Assembly: GCF_032452875.1 (NCBI RefSeq)
Contig: NC_083885.1
Coordinates: 34,761,925-34,825,924 of the forward strand
Origin: Bos javanicus
Lineage: Eukaryota; Chordata; Mammalia; Artiodactyla; Bovidae
Direction of reading: 5' to 3'
Length of the DNA stretch: 64,000 bases
Below the pieces are notes generated by a model. That model had not been told where the DNA came from and did no database searches. It was given only the letters and a program-made list of their open reading frames with translations. Shown here piece by piece: positions 12,830 to 24,459 of this stretch; the first letter of the stretch is position 1, and each line of letters starts with the position of its first letter. Position numbers and translations under genes: made by a program.

Positions 12830-15303
12830 CTAGAGCACTGATAGGTCATGGCAGGACTTGGACTTGGCACGCATGGCCATCTTGCGGCTGTTTCGAGCAA
12901 CGATGCGGCCCAGGAAGCGCTTCGCCTTCTTGCCCAGGCTCTCTCGCCGCCGGGTACCCGCTTGCCGACGCGCGTTGGCCTCTTTGCTGTCCCTGCGCAG
13001 GCGTATCTGACGCACGACACCCTCGAACAGTGCCTGGACGTTGTGGTGCAGCGCAGCCGACGTCTCGATGAACTTGCAGTCAAAGACAACGGCACAGGCC
13101 CGGCCCTCTGGTGTGTGTGGCGGGGGTGGGAGACAGGCACACATCAGTAAGCAAAAGGTGAGTGGGTGAGAAGCCCACTCCAACCCTGGCCACACCTTGG
13201 CAGCTATCTGTGGGGAAGGGGAAGGGAGTCCTGGATCCTCCCCAGGAACACGATGAACCCCGGCTCGTGTAGGGAGGGGCCCAGGCATCACTGGGTCACC
13301 CAGCTGCAGAGCTTGCCCATGTTTAAGGAGCTCACAGAGGCCCACAAAAGGAGACTCATTTATTGAAATAATTCGAAGTTTGATATTTAAACGGTAGTGC
13401 TGGGGGGGAGGACATCATCAAGTCACTGCTGGTTCTTCTGTGGGGTTCAGGTCTGAGGGTCACAGAGGATGCCGAGCCCAATGTTGGGGGAGGGGTTCTC
13501 CCCAGGGGCAAGACTATGCAGAGACTGGACTGGGCCTGGAATCCAGGCTCTGGCCTCCTGGCCTGAGTCCCTGAACTCTCCTCACCCCTCATCAGCCAGG
13601 CCAGGGACAAAGAGGACAGAAAAGGAGGGCTCTGAGTTGGTCCAGGAGCTTTTACCTCCTCTAGTGCATCTGGTCCCTTCCCCAGGACTCAGGACTTGGG
13701 AGACCTGTGGGAGGGCAGAAGCTCTCCCCCTGCCTCCCTGAGTTTTCTTCCTGGACATTTTTAGCCACTGATGATCCCCAGGGACTCGAGCTGAGTCAAG
13801 ACTGAGTGGACCACAGTGCAGCCAGGATCTCCCTCCCTTTCCAACCCAGCTCCCTGCTCACCATCCAAGGAGACCTCGCGAGAGCGCACCAGGTCGCTTT
13901 TGTTGCCCACTAGGATGATGGGCACGTCATCTGTCTGCCGCGCCCGCCGCAGCTGAACCCGCAGCTCTGAGGCCTTCTCGAAGCTTCCCTTGTCGGTCAC
14001 TGAGTACACAATGACATATGCATCTCCCATGGCTAGGCAGTGGCCAGGTAGCCAGCGACCCCCATCCTAGGGGACACAGACACATATTTACCCAATAGTC
14101 CTCACGCCCCAGCTACAACGCTGTCATTCCCAGCAGGTCCCTACCCCAGCTCACCCCTCACCCAGCCCTGGGTCTCAGCCTACATCCTACCTGCTCCCAA
14201 ATGTCATAGACCATGAGTGACGCCTCTTCTCCGTCCACCATGATGGAGCGGTCATATGTGTGCCCTGGGCAGGAGACCAGTAGTCAGGTTACTTGCTGGC
14301 AGCCACAAGTGCCCCCTCCTCCAATACATCAGGCGTCTTATTCTGGCCACACCCTTCAACTCCTCCCCAAAGCCCCCCAACCTTCTCCTCCAATGATGGA
14401 TGCTATATAGTAACGGAAATGACAGGGCTGAGAAATGGGGGGCGGGTGAAGGGCGTGATATGCCGGGGCCCCCACCTAGCTACCCCTTCCCCAAGCTAGC
14501 AATGTCCTGGGTGGCCATTCCTGGGCTCCCTGCCCTTCTGTTGCCTGAGACCCAGGATAGTTTTATCACAGTGGCCTGAGTTAGAACAGACATGCCCTGG
14601 GGATCTTGGTTACCTAGGACTCCTCTCCTAGACTCTCCCTCTGGCTGTGTTCTCGCTGGTCCTGGCAGGGAGGGCTATCCTGTCCTCACACTACAGAACA
14701 ATTAAACATATGCCCTGGGTCTTCTACTCCAAGCATTTCTTTCCCTACTAAAGGCTAGGGTACCTTCCCCCTTAGTTTCCCCATCTGTGAAAGGGGGAGG
14801 TAGACGCGATTCTCAAAGCACCTTCAGAATTCCGTTGGTATTTGCTGCTTTTAACCCTGATCCCCAGTCCTGCAGCCCCTAGTCCTAACCCTGTGTTCGC
14901 CCCTCCCTCGAACAGTCCCTCCCAGTCCCTCACCTGCGGCTTCCGCTTCAGGCCCGTCCTCTACACCTCCGAAGATGCGCGCCAGAGCGCTCTTGCCCAC
15001 GCCAGGCGCCCCCAGCAGCAGCACCTTGTAAACGCTCTCGTCTGAATCGCTTCCTCCCGAGCTGAGCGAGTCGGAGGAGCCCTCGGGCCAGTCAAGCCTC
15101 GGACCCTGGGCCCCTGTCCCGGCTTCGGCCGTTGTCAGAGCGCCCGGAGACAGCGCCGCCTGCAGGTCGCGCTCGTCCACCGGCATGCTCCGGCGGTGCA
15201 GCGGGAGCGCGGGGCCCCAAGGTGTGCTGCCCCGACGGCGATCGCGTTCCCGGCCCCCGCCGCGGTTCCCGCCGGCTCCGCTGCCGCCGCCGTTCAGAGT
15301 CAT
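12830..15303 (-). CDS. RRAD: RRAD, Ras-related RGK-family GTPase (Rad)
   Basis: Four coding exons, 14934-15303, 14191-14264, 13862-14066 and 12830-13107, add up to 308 codons plus stop, the human length from memory. The P-loop GAPGVGKS is at residues 98-105, the atypical switch-II region reads DIWEQDGG, the guanine-specificity motif NKSD is at 203-206, and ETSA follows near the start of the last exon. The basic C-terminal tail ends KSKSCHDLSVL; there is no CAAX box, as in RGK proteins, and family knowledge places calmodulin and 14-3-3 binding there. Rad binds the calcium-channel beta subunit and restrains L-type current, notably in heart; it was first found as raised in diabetic muscle. The Pro/Ser/Gly-rich N-terminus is typical. 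A 5' untranslated exon is expected upstream of 15303 but its limits are not clear. Confidence 0.97.
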
Positions 15304-15850
15304 CGCGTCGGACGCCGTCTGGGGAACGGGAATCCGGATGGCCGCGTAAGCCGCGGTGGACATGGAGTAGGAGGCTGGACCCGGGACACGCCTGCCTGAC
15401 CACGGGTCCGGAAAGATGCTCGGGGTGTAGGACCTGCCGCGGAAGGTCTTTGCGCCCTGACAAGTGACCCACCCTCCTGGCTTGTCCATCCCAGACGGTG
15501 AGACCACCCCAACCCCGTTCTGCCAGGACACTCACCCACTCAGACACGGTGAGGACTAGGTAGGTACCAGGCTCGGATACAGTCCACCCGTAGACCTAGG
15601 CGCGAACACTGGACCAGTCGCAGCCACCGCCTTCTCAGTCCGTACTGGGCTCAGGCTCCAGAGTCGTCTATTTAAGCCTCTGCCCGCCCCCGCCCCAACC
15701 CCCACCCCCGCGCTCGCCCACGTCCGCGCGATGCGGGGGCTGACGTGTCGGTCTACCTCCCCCGAGGGGAATCCCCCACCCTCCTCCTAGGACCTCACAC
15801 CCATCCAGCCCTGCCTCACTCTCCAGGGCGGGGCAGGGGCAGACCCCGCA
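14930..15850. promoter_or_regulatory. CpG-rich promoter region of RRAD with TATA-like box
   Basis: CpG dinucleotides are dense from the first coding exon to about 15,850, against CpG-poor flanks. A TATA-like element (cttaaatag on minus) lies at 15669-15677, preceded by GC-box-like C/G runs at about 15680-15715. A start site near 15,640 would fit. This is inference; no transcript end is visible. Confidence 0.65.
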
Positions 15851-15949
15851 GACAAAAGCCCGGTCTGAATGTGTGTGTGAGAGACAATTGGGGGTGGGTG
15901 GAGGGCAGGTAAGGAAGAAGAAGGAGAGGGCGTATGTGAATGGTACGAG

Positions 15950-16025
15950 GAGGAGGGGGACAGAGGTGGAGAGTGCCATCACGGATGGGGCGGGGTGGAG
16001 GGGGGGTGCGGGGGTGGGGGGGACA
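15950..16025 (+). other. G-run-rich stretch upstream of RRAD
   Basis: Repeated runs of three to eight G on the plus strand are closely spaced, densest at 15985-16022. This pattern can in principle form a G-quadruplex, about 300 bases upstream of the TATA-like box. Confidence 0.6.
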
Positions 16026-16753
16026 AGGCGGGAAGAAGCCCTATCAGCCCAGTGGGCCAAGTCCCCACTAGGGCTGACTTAGGTCTGGCCCTTTAAAAGT
16101 GGTTTCTCGCTTCCCTCTCTCCCAGTCCTGGCTTGTTGCCCAAGCAAGCAGACCAGTTACAGGTCCACGGACTTCACCCTTCACTGCCCATGACACCCAT
16201 TTGTTTTGGGGCCCTAAATCCAAGCTTCTAACCTCAACCCCAGGTCCTACCCACTCTCATTCCTGCCTTTGGGAGTTGACGATTCTACCTGATGAGCCTG
16301 CCCTTTGAGATGAGGGTTAGTGACACCTGAGCCCCCAAGGGGGCCCTCAGAGGCCTGTGGGGAAGGGGTGGAGAAGGGAGGCCCTCTGGCAGTGTGGTGC
16401 AGGTAGAGGTGCAAGTTTGAATCTTGAAGAGGGAATGTGGGCCCAGAGAAGGAAAAGGATGGACTCAGCACCACCTCCCCCTCAGCACCCTCCAGGCAGC
16501 TGCCAGCAACTCTGCTAAAAATACCTGGTCATTCGGCTCCTGGCCTGGAGGTTGCCCAAAGTTAGGGAAATCCTGGCAGGCAGGTGTCAGAGACCAGCAG
16601 GAGCGGATAGGGGTGGGACTAGACTGGATCAGGTCTGGTTCCAGTCAGAGTCTTCAATGTCTCCTTCCTTCCCTTTAGTCTCAGACTGGGCCTATAATTC
16701 AAGGCACACTCGGGGTCTGGAGGTTCATAGTCATAGAGCATGGATGGGATCGG

Positions 16754-16968
16754 GCTTCCCAGGTAGCTCAGTGGTAAAGAATCCACCTACAATTCAGGAG
16801 ACCAGGTTCAATCCCTAGGTTGGGGAGAACCCTAGGGATTGGGAAGAAAGAAATGGTAACCTGCTCCAGTATTCTTCCCTGGGAAATCTCATGGACAGAG
16901 GAGCCTGGCGGGCTGCAGTCCATGAGGTCGCAAAGAGTCGGACACGACGTAGCAACTGAGTGTGCATG
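16754..16968 (+). mobile_element. Bov-tA SINE
   Basis: Plus-strand copy running from gggcttcccaggtagctc to gtcggacacgac. It carries a short internal duplication around tccctagg/ccctagggat (16813-16841). Confidence 0.9.
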
Positions 16969-17680
16969 CACACATGGATGGGGTCAGGCGGTTGGGGATG
17001 GGATAGCCACCACTTGGTGCCACCACTGCCCAGAGATCAGCCCCTCCTCAGACCCAGGGAGGATGCTGGGGCACAGAGGGGAGGAGATGTAATGGAGAGA
17101 CTTGGTTTCTAGTCCTAAATCTGTCCCCAGGCTCCTAGGTTTTGCTTCTCTCCCAGCTTCTATTACTCTATCTCAGCCCCTCTATTATTGCCTTGCTCGT
17201 GTTTGGGGTGTGTGAGGACTGGGGACAGGCAAGCTGTGAGGTACTTTATAACAGGGACCTCCTATTAGACTGACGTTTGATTGTGAGGGGTGTGATGGGG
17301 GTGGGGGGCACCCATTCAGGGCTCAGGTGACATCACGAATGGATGGATCCTAGTGGGCTGCTGTAGGTTGTCATGGAGACCAGGGTCAGGGCTCTCTGGC
17401 TGCTGTGTCAGTTTCCTTGGCAATATCTGAAATGGCCTTGGAATGAGCAGGGCCTGGTTAGGTAAGTGTTAGAGAGTTCACGCAGGCCCCTCTGGTTCTT
17501 GACGTCCTCAAAGCAAGCAAGGCCTGAACTGAGGGGTGGTCCATCCATTTGTGTCCTTCACATGGCTTGGGGGGTCTTGGGAGGACTGGGCAACCCCATG
17601 TTGGCTCTAGCTTCCTGGACCAGGTCCAGTGGGAAGATGGAGTCATGGACTGAGCCTCCTGTCAAAGAACAAAAGTCTTG

Positions 17681-17813
17681 GGACTTCCCTGGTGGTCCAG
17701 TGGTTAAGACTCTGCACTTCCAATGCAGGGGGCATGGGTTTGATCTTTGGTCAGGAAACTAAGATCCCACCATGCCATGCAGCATAGCCAAAAAAACCCC
17801 AAACAAACAACAA
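17681..17813 (+). mobile_element. CHR-type SINE
   Basis: Plus-strand copy from gggacttccctggtggtcc to an A-rich tail, in intergenic DNA. Confidence 0.9.
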
Positions 17814-18366
17814 AAGTCCTAAGAGCCAGCAAACCACTTTCCATCAGGAATCCCAGCTGGGCTGCTCACGGCCCCTCCTAACCACCTTACACATGACCTT
17901 GCTGCTGACAAGAGCCCCTGGATGTCCGACAGAGGGTGGGTGTTGGGGGGGTAGCTGTGGTCATGTAAGGAATTAGGGCTGGGTTTCCCCTCTGATAATC
18001 TAAGCTCTTGACCTAAGCAATGTTTCCTCATTGCCAAGGGAACTGCATCCACACTGGGCCACTCAGGCCCCAAGCATTCCCCAACATGCATCAGTATGGC
18101 CAGGGGCCCCAGGAACCATACCAGGACATGCCCTTGAAACACCCCCAATTCTCCGTCCTCTCAGTTCTCTGGGCTGAGCTTGGCTGCCTAGGAGGAACAG
18201 ACCGAGGCAAGAACACCCTCAGGAGAGCCTGGCCTTCAGATCCCAGCTCTGCACCTTGCTAGCTGTTTCACCTCTTCCCATTTAGTTTGGCTGAGCCTCA
18301 GTTCCCTCCTGTGTAGAACAGGAATAGTGCCTTCATGGCGGTGGTTATAAGATATGAATAATCTGA

Positions 18367-18492
18367 GGACTTCCCTGGTGGTCCAGTGGTTAAGATTCCA
18401 TGCTTCCAATGCAGGGGATGCAGGTTCGATCCCTGGTTGGGGAACTAAGATCCCACCCACTGTATGGTGCATCCAAAAAAGAAAAAAGAAAA
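18367..18492 (+). mobile_element. CHR-type SINE
   Basis: Plus-strand copy from gacttccctggtggtccagt to an AAAAAAGAAAAAAG tail. It is about 550 bases from the previous CHR copy and in the same orientation. Confidence 0.9.
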
Positions 18493-19787
18493 GGTATAAA
18501 TAACATGAAATTCAGAGGTAAACTGGTTGGCATGTGTCTGGCATATAGTAATATCGATATCTCAGTATGAACACTTTTATTATCGCCCTTGGTTGGACAG
18601 GACAGGCTGAGTGGCTCTGTGGGCCCTCTCCTGCTGCTTCTCTCCTGCTCCTGCTCCATTCTGTCCACAACAGTGGTCTGCCCAGGACAGGGGCAGGTAC
18701 AGATACTTCTCCCCTCTCCCCACTACCTACCTTTTCTCTGTGGGACCCTAAGCCCTTCCCCTTCCTGGGGTAGCAAAATGCTGCAAAGGGAACTTGGCTG
18801 GATTTCAGTGTCCCCACCCCTTCTCACACCACAGCTCCCATGCCCCAGTTCCTCTGTTCTGTTCTAAGGCTCGATTCATTCATTTCACTGACCTGTATTA
18901 CCTAACTGTATGCCAGGCCCTTGTGCTTTGGGCAGGATGATGAGCAAAAATGGACAGACCTGGGCATGTTCATATGTGTCCTCTAATCCCTGGGTTGGTC
19001 TCACTTAGCTATGATTTGTTGTTCCCATTTTGTAGACATGGTAACCGAGGCCTGAGAAGTCATAGGCCAGAAACAGCACAGCCAGACACACCTGGTGGAG
19101 GGCTTCAGGGACCTGAAACTTCATTCCCCCCTCACCCTCCAACCCTATCCCTACCCCCGTGTTTGCAGATAGCAGCTGGGATTCCAGAAAGTTACTCAGG
19201 CATTAGTCCAGTATTCACAAATGGTGTCACTGCAGGCAGCTGGGGGCCAGGCCCAGATGAGTCAAAACTGAAAAGGGGATATCTGATACGCTGGCTGGCT
19301 GGATGTGAGCAGCTTGGTGTCCCTCATCCACTGTGGCCTGGCTGCCAGGAGGGCCAGCTGAATGACTCAGTGACACCTGTCTCCCCTGTGACCCACCCCC
19401 CCACAACCCCCAGCTGAACAGAGACACCACAGATCTTAGACAGATCCGGGCTGTCACTGCAGACGTACACAGGCGGTGAAATCTACAGCTGGGTACTGGT
19501 GGTTGGGAAGCCTCCTTGGGGCCTGAGGGACCCTGGCTGGTTGGTCACCTGCCTCTCTGGAGCACTGAGCTGCCTCATCTTTGGAAATGGGAGGGTGGGT
19601 ACTCTGCCTGGAAGGTCACCTGAAATGGTCCTAGATCCACTTGCAATCCCCTCAGAGCAGTCCTGAGCTGTTGTCACCACTTCCCACATCACACATGAAG
19701 AAACTGGGTGACATGAACTGATGACTCCACCTCTCTGAGCAGCCAGATCTTGGTCACTGGGTGGCAAAGCCACTCCTGCCTGGAAAC

Positions 19788-20001
19788 CAGGTGACATTGG
19801 TGGTAAAGAACCTGCCTGCCAATTCAGGAGACTTAAGAGATGAGGATTCGATCCCTGGGTCGGGAAGATCCCCTGGAGGAGGGCATGGCAACCCACTCCA
19901 GTATTCTTGCCTGGAGAATCCCATGGACAGAGGAGCCTGGTGGACTATAGTCCATGGGGTCACACAGAGTGGGACAGGACTGAAGTGACTTAACACAGCA
20001 T
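19788..20001 (+). mobile_element. Bov-tA SINE
   Basis: Plus-strand copy whose tRNA-like head is degraded; the body from gatccctgggtcgggaagat to the tail is well preserved. Confidence 0.88.
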
Positions 20002-21355
20002 AGGCCCCTCCAGCCAGGCAACAGCGCCCCCTGCCAGCTGAGCAGTACCTGCTGAACTCCTTAGGTACCTCTACTCTAACTGGAGGTCTTTGGGAGTCAC
20101 TTACTTATTCTAGAAGCTTCCTTCCTCACCTGCATAATAGAGGTAAGAAAGATGCCACACAGGGCTGGCTCAAGAATTGGCCACCTAGGTACTAACATAT
20201 CTAGGCTTCTGCCAATGCCCACTCTCAGGACAGGCTCAATATCTTCAGAAGGCCCCCAGGAACAGATTTGCCAAGGGCCCAGGCCCCTTGCTGAGGCCTC
20301 TGGAAGGCTCTGCCCACCAGATGGGCTGGCAAGTCTTCTTAATAACTGAATTTTTCCTCAAAGAAATGGAGGCAGGGAATCACATTATGACTTCTGACTG
20401 GCTGATCCAAGGGCTAAGCCCCCCAGCCTATCCTGGTGACCAACTGTGCTGTGGGAGGCAGAGGCTCCAGACCTGAGCACCTGGGGTGACACAACTGGAG
20501 GATACTGGTGGAGACAGTGCTTCAGGTGGCTTTCAACAGAGAAATCTGCTGTCACTACCCTGGCCGGGGGACTAGACTGAGCTTCACCGAGGATGGGGAC
20601 AAGCTGGCATCACACAGCTACTGGTGGATACTAAGGATGCATAGAACACTCCTGGGCAAGGTTCTCATTAATAGAACTAACCTGAACTCAACCAATTCCT
20701 AGTTTATAGGAAACACAGCAAAGGAAGAAATTAGACTGTGGGACTTCTCCAGGACAACTCACATTGTGCTTTTCAAAATAGTGTCAAGAAAGATTAAAAG
20801 GTGGGGAGGTGGGGAGATAGTTCTAGAAGAGGCTAAAGAGATGACAACCAAATGCAATACATGGAATTTGACTGGAGCCTGATTAAACAAACAATTATGA
20901 ATGACACTGTGGGGAAATTCATATATGACTGGATATTAGATATTAGTGTCAGGGAATTGTTTGCTTTGGGACCAGATAACAGTACTGTGGTTACAGGCTT
21001 AATCTTAGGAGACATAAGATGAAGTACTTAGAAGTGAAGGGTTGTATGTCTGCAGTTTACTGTCAGGTATATTTATATTCTCCACACATATAAATAAAGC
21101 CAGTGTTGTAACATTTTAAGAACTGTTAAATCTAGGTGGTGGGTATACAAGACTGTGTGCTACCTTATTCTTTCAATTTTTTGGCATACTTGCAACTTTT
21201 CCCAATCAAATCATTGGGAGAAATTTTTTAAATGAACCAAACCTCCTTCACTCATCCTGTATAGGCACTCACTACCACCCCCATCCCAAATCGAGAGTGA
21301 CCCCACAGAGATGAAAGACTCTCAGGCACCCTGGGAAATGAATATAAGTTAAGGG

Positions 21356-21361
21356 TTTATT
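21356..21361 (-). terminator. CIAO2B polyadenylation signal
   Basis: AATAAA on the minus strand (tttatt on plus), about 90 bases past the CIAO2B stop. It implies a very short 3' untranslated region. Confidence 0.85.
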
Positions 21362-21451
21362 ACAAAATGCAAAATGTTAGTTTCTTATTGTCAATGATTC
21401 AAGAAAACAAAACCAGGAGCCCTGCGTGGGGCTGGGAGCAAAAATCCAGGC

Positions 21452-23196
21452 TCAAGACCGGGCTGACAGACACTGGTTCACAACCTCAAGCAGGTGGGTG
21501 TTCTCTAGGGCAGCTGCCACCCGCTCTTTATCTGCAAGCTGCTTGTTCACTAGGTGGAAAGAAGAGAGTGGTGAAATATATCTAACCCCCCCAACCCCCA
21601 ACAAAGCCCTCCTGTCACCTTCCCAGGATTCCAAGTCTTGATCTGGCTACCCCAACCATCTGAGCCCATACTTCCCCCACTTTCTTATGACCCCTTCCCA
21701 CCTGGCCACTCTCGTCTGCCTGCTACACTATAAGGCCTGGCACACCCTGGTCCTATATACTTAGAAGAGAGAGAAGGCAGGAGTGAAAGAATATGGTAAA
21801 CACAGGAGACTCAAGTCAGGCCAACTTTGCTTTAGGCTGCCACCTAAAGCATCTGCCTAGTGCCACACCCCCAATCTTGCCCTAGAAACCATCATGGCAA
21901 GGGGGAAGCCTCGGGGCTAATGCTTCAATACCAGCCCACACTTACCTGCATGTTCTGAGGCATGGGTCCCTGGTGTAATGTGCACATCCATCTGGGAGGG
22001 AGAGAGGTGGGCCTGAGCACCCACACACCTGCCTACCCCCTTCTCCCCACTCACCCCCTCCAGTTGATCCTACTCCTAATTATGCTTTTGGACTCTGGCC
22101 TTCCAAATCCACTCACTGCCAGTACATCACTACCCAAATGTCTGGCCAATGGCTACTGACTTAAAGACCTGCCTGCACCCTCCACCCCTGCTCCAACCTT
22201 ATCTGTGGCTCCCTACTGCCCAAACTGCCACACTCCTCACTACTTTTCTGCACTTTCCATGTGGGTCTTTATTCTTGTCCTATCCAGTTGGAAAGTCTCC
22301 TCCCAATTTCATCTCTGCTAGCCAGGTTCCTTCCAGATCTCTCTGACGTCCAGACTCATGCTCCCATATCCTCCTCAGTGACAAACACTCACAGCTGCCC
22401 CACCCACAGGGCTAAGTTCAAACTCACCTTGAAACGCTGGGGAAGGGATCGAAGAAGCTTGACTTTGATGGACAGGCCAATAAGGGTGGCCATACTGCAG
22501 TGTGGAATGGTGGGTGTGAAGGCCACAGCCACTGTGCTCTCGGGGTCGCTCACCTAGTTGGGGAGAGGGATGTTAGGAGTCATGACCCGTTCAGTCCTGA
22601 GCCCCTCTTTTTAGTCTGTTGCTTCAAACAAGTCGTCTAACAAGTATGGGCCTCAGTTTCCTCATCCATAAAATGGGTGTGCAAATGTTCCAAAGAGCCA
22701 CTGAGGGAGGAGTCCGTGTCCTGAAAGCACACCAGCCCCTAGGTGCACAGCTGAGCTATCCTGGCTCTCCCGAACAAGTCGCTACGCTGGACGCTGGGAG
22801 TGACTCACCTGAACCCGGACTTGCTCTACTACGTTCAATTCTTCTAGCGTCAGGGGATGCTCCGGGTCATTGATGGAGCGAATCAAATGTGCCAAGTGAA
22901 GGAAAGAGGACTCTGCGCCTTTGCCCACTGAGAAGCCTCCGCCGGAATGCCCGGCCCTAACACAGCTGCACCGACTACACAACGTCACTTCATCCCCCGC
23001 ATCCCATGCCCCCGAAAACCGCCCTCCACCCCCGCGCCCGGCAGCGGTGGATATCGAAGATCTCGCGCGCGTCGATGCTGTCTGGAACCTGCTCGTCCTC
23101 CTCGCCCGCGGACACTGGCCGGTCCCCAGAGCGCTCGTAGATGAGGGGGTTAGCGTTCTCCAGGAGACCGCCCCCCATGCCGCCGCCGCCCACCAT
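21452..23196 (-). CDS. CIAO2B: CIAO2B (FAM96B/MIP18), cytosolic iron-sulfur assembly factor
   Basis: Five exons, 23055-23196, 22809-22888, 22428-22553, 21946-21991 and 21452-21549, give 163 residues, equal to the human protein from memory. The protein is the MIP18/DUF59 family member that, with CIAO1 and MMS19, hands Fe-S clusters to nuclear and cytosolic proteins such as DNA polymerases and helicases. The reactive cysteine of the family is C93 in [10 protein letters not shown]; the C-terminus ends [14 protein letters not shown]. The start at 23196 has G at -3 and G at +4. An in-frame ATG ten codons upstream (23226) has a weak context. Intron 1 starts ATATCC and ends AC rather than GT-AG, while the other three introns are GT-AG. 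The protein reads correctly across the junction as EIFD-LIRSIND. Confidence 0.95.
22889..23054 (-). other. AT-AC (U12-type-like) intron 1 of CIAO2B
   Basis: The 166-base intron starts ATATCCACC and ends TTGGCAC on the minus strand. A TTTCCTTCAC element resembling the U12 branch site (consensus TTCCTTRAC) lies just before the 3' end, its candidate branch A at 22897. No GT-AG pair restores the frame: cutting G|AT at this spot yields EIFD followed by LIRSIND. The branch-to-end distance of 8 bases is shorter than usual for U12 introns. Confidence 0.85.
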
Positions 23197-23400
23197 CGCG
23201 GAACCGCTGCCGGCGACCTTAGGCATGCACTTCCTCTCCTACGGCGCACTTCCGGGGAACGGGAATGGGGCGTGGCGTGGTGACGGGGTAACGCGAGGGA
23301 CACGCGGCGCTGCTCTTGCTCCACCTGGGGTATAGGTGGGACGGTGGCCACCATGAGCTCTCCACCCGGACCCGGGAACATACCGAGCGCCTCCAACAAC
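22920..23400. promoter_or_regulatory. CpG-rich 5' end of CIAO2B
   Basis: High CpG density covers exon 1, intron 1 and about 200 bases upstream. No TATA box is seen, as is usual for housekeeping genes. CES2 starts 1.2 kb away on the opposite strand, so some sharing of open chromatin is possible but not shown. Confidence 0.65.
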
Positions 23401-24459
23401 GGCACCGAGAAGGGAGCACATGTGCGAGCCGGGAGGGTGCTGGGCACCGCAGGATAAGGCTGGAGCACTGAAGATCCGAATGAGATCGAGCCAGGCATCA
23501 TTTCCTCCGAGAAACCTGCCCCGTAGGCTGGGCAGTTGCCTAGACTTGCCTGTCTGCCCCGGAACGGCTCACTGCGTTTCGGAACTTCCCGGACACGCAC
23601 CTGTAGCTCCATCTGCACCTGGGGCCCGAGAGTGCTCGCCCAGTCCCCAGCACGCGGACCAGCAGACGTTCTTTAAATGTTTGTCCAATGGATAAATAAC
23701 TGACCTCGATTTTGGAAAGAGCTGGGGACAGGGAAAGACCCGGGATGAGGTTGAGGGTGTCCTTAAGATGAGTGCCACAATCAAGTGTGCATTTCAAAAG
23801 GGGGACCTTTGCTGAGTAGGGCGGGGGGCTCAAGGAGACCCTCAGACCAGAGACAGTAAGGGGATGAAGCTGAACCCAGGAAATCGATCCCTGAAAACAA
23901 GGAGGAGTTTTTGGAATGACTGGCAGTCACGTTTTCCTGCCTTTACTCGAGCGGTTCCTTTCCCTCTGAACGAAAGTCGTTTTGATATCTCTTGTCTGTG
24001 GGAATTCTGATTGTGCCCCTCCTCAAGGAAACGCTCCCGGTTTCCCCAATTACAGCTTATTGCTCCCTCTCCGCGCTCCTCGCACCGGTTCCCCCCGCCC
24101 CCGCCCCAGCACCACATTTGTCAAGCCTGTGACTGTAGGGACACTGAACGCAAGTTTGGGGAGAGGGGTCTTGATATTGCGGAGAACTGCGGAAGCCTCA
24201 ATGCCTCTTCGAAGAAAGCCCAAGGGGACCCAGACAGAAGGGAAGCGGTTGTGCTAGCCCCTGCCTGCCACTGGTCTTAACCCATTTAGTCCCGCTTTCC
24301 TGCCAAACCCACCTTTGCTCCCGCCTACGCCCTGCCCAGTCCAAACTACAGACCTGGGCGAGGCACTGACTGGTCGAGTCCTGGCTGGACGGGTCCCCGC
24401 GCAGCCTCTTGAAAAGCCGTGTGCCCGCCAGTAGTACAGAAAAGACTTCTGAGCTCACG
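23401..24459. other. CIAO2B-CES2 divergent spacer (CES2 promoter side)
   Basis: About 1.1 kb between two divergently transcribed genes, without a recognisable interspersed repeat. GC content and CpG rise again at 24,060-24,540 around the CES2 start. No TATA box is placed before the CES2 ATG. Confidence 0.55.

Larger units (their letters stand above)
15851..21340. other. RRAD-CIAO2B intergenic region
   Basis: About 5.5 kb without a supported gene. It carries two Bov-tA and two CHR SINEs, listed separately. The part at 20,500-21,250 is AT-richer and lacks recognisable ruminant SINEs. None of the open frames matches a family I recognise. Confidence 0.6.

Noticed and set aside
15132..15467. Arg/Pro-rich plus-strand frame in the RRAD CpG region
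   Set aside because: It is antisense to the first coding exon and GC-rich leader of RRAD; long open frames are expected by chance in such GC-rich DNA.
22782..23618. 278-codon minus-strand frame across CIAO2B exon 2 and upstream
   Set aside because: It reads through intron 1 and into the promoter. Only the part in exon 2 is real coding sequence, and the remainder is chance openness in a CpG-rich region.
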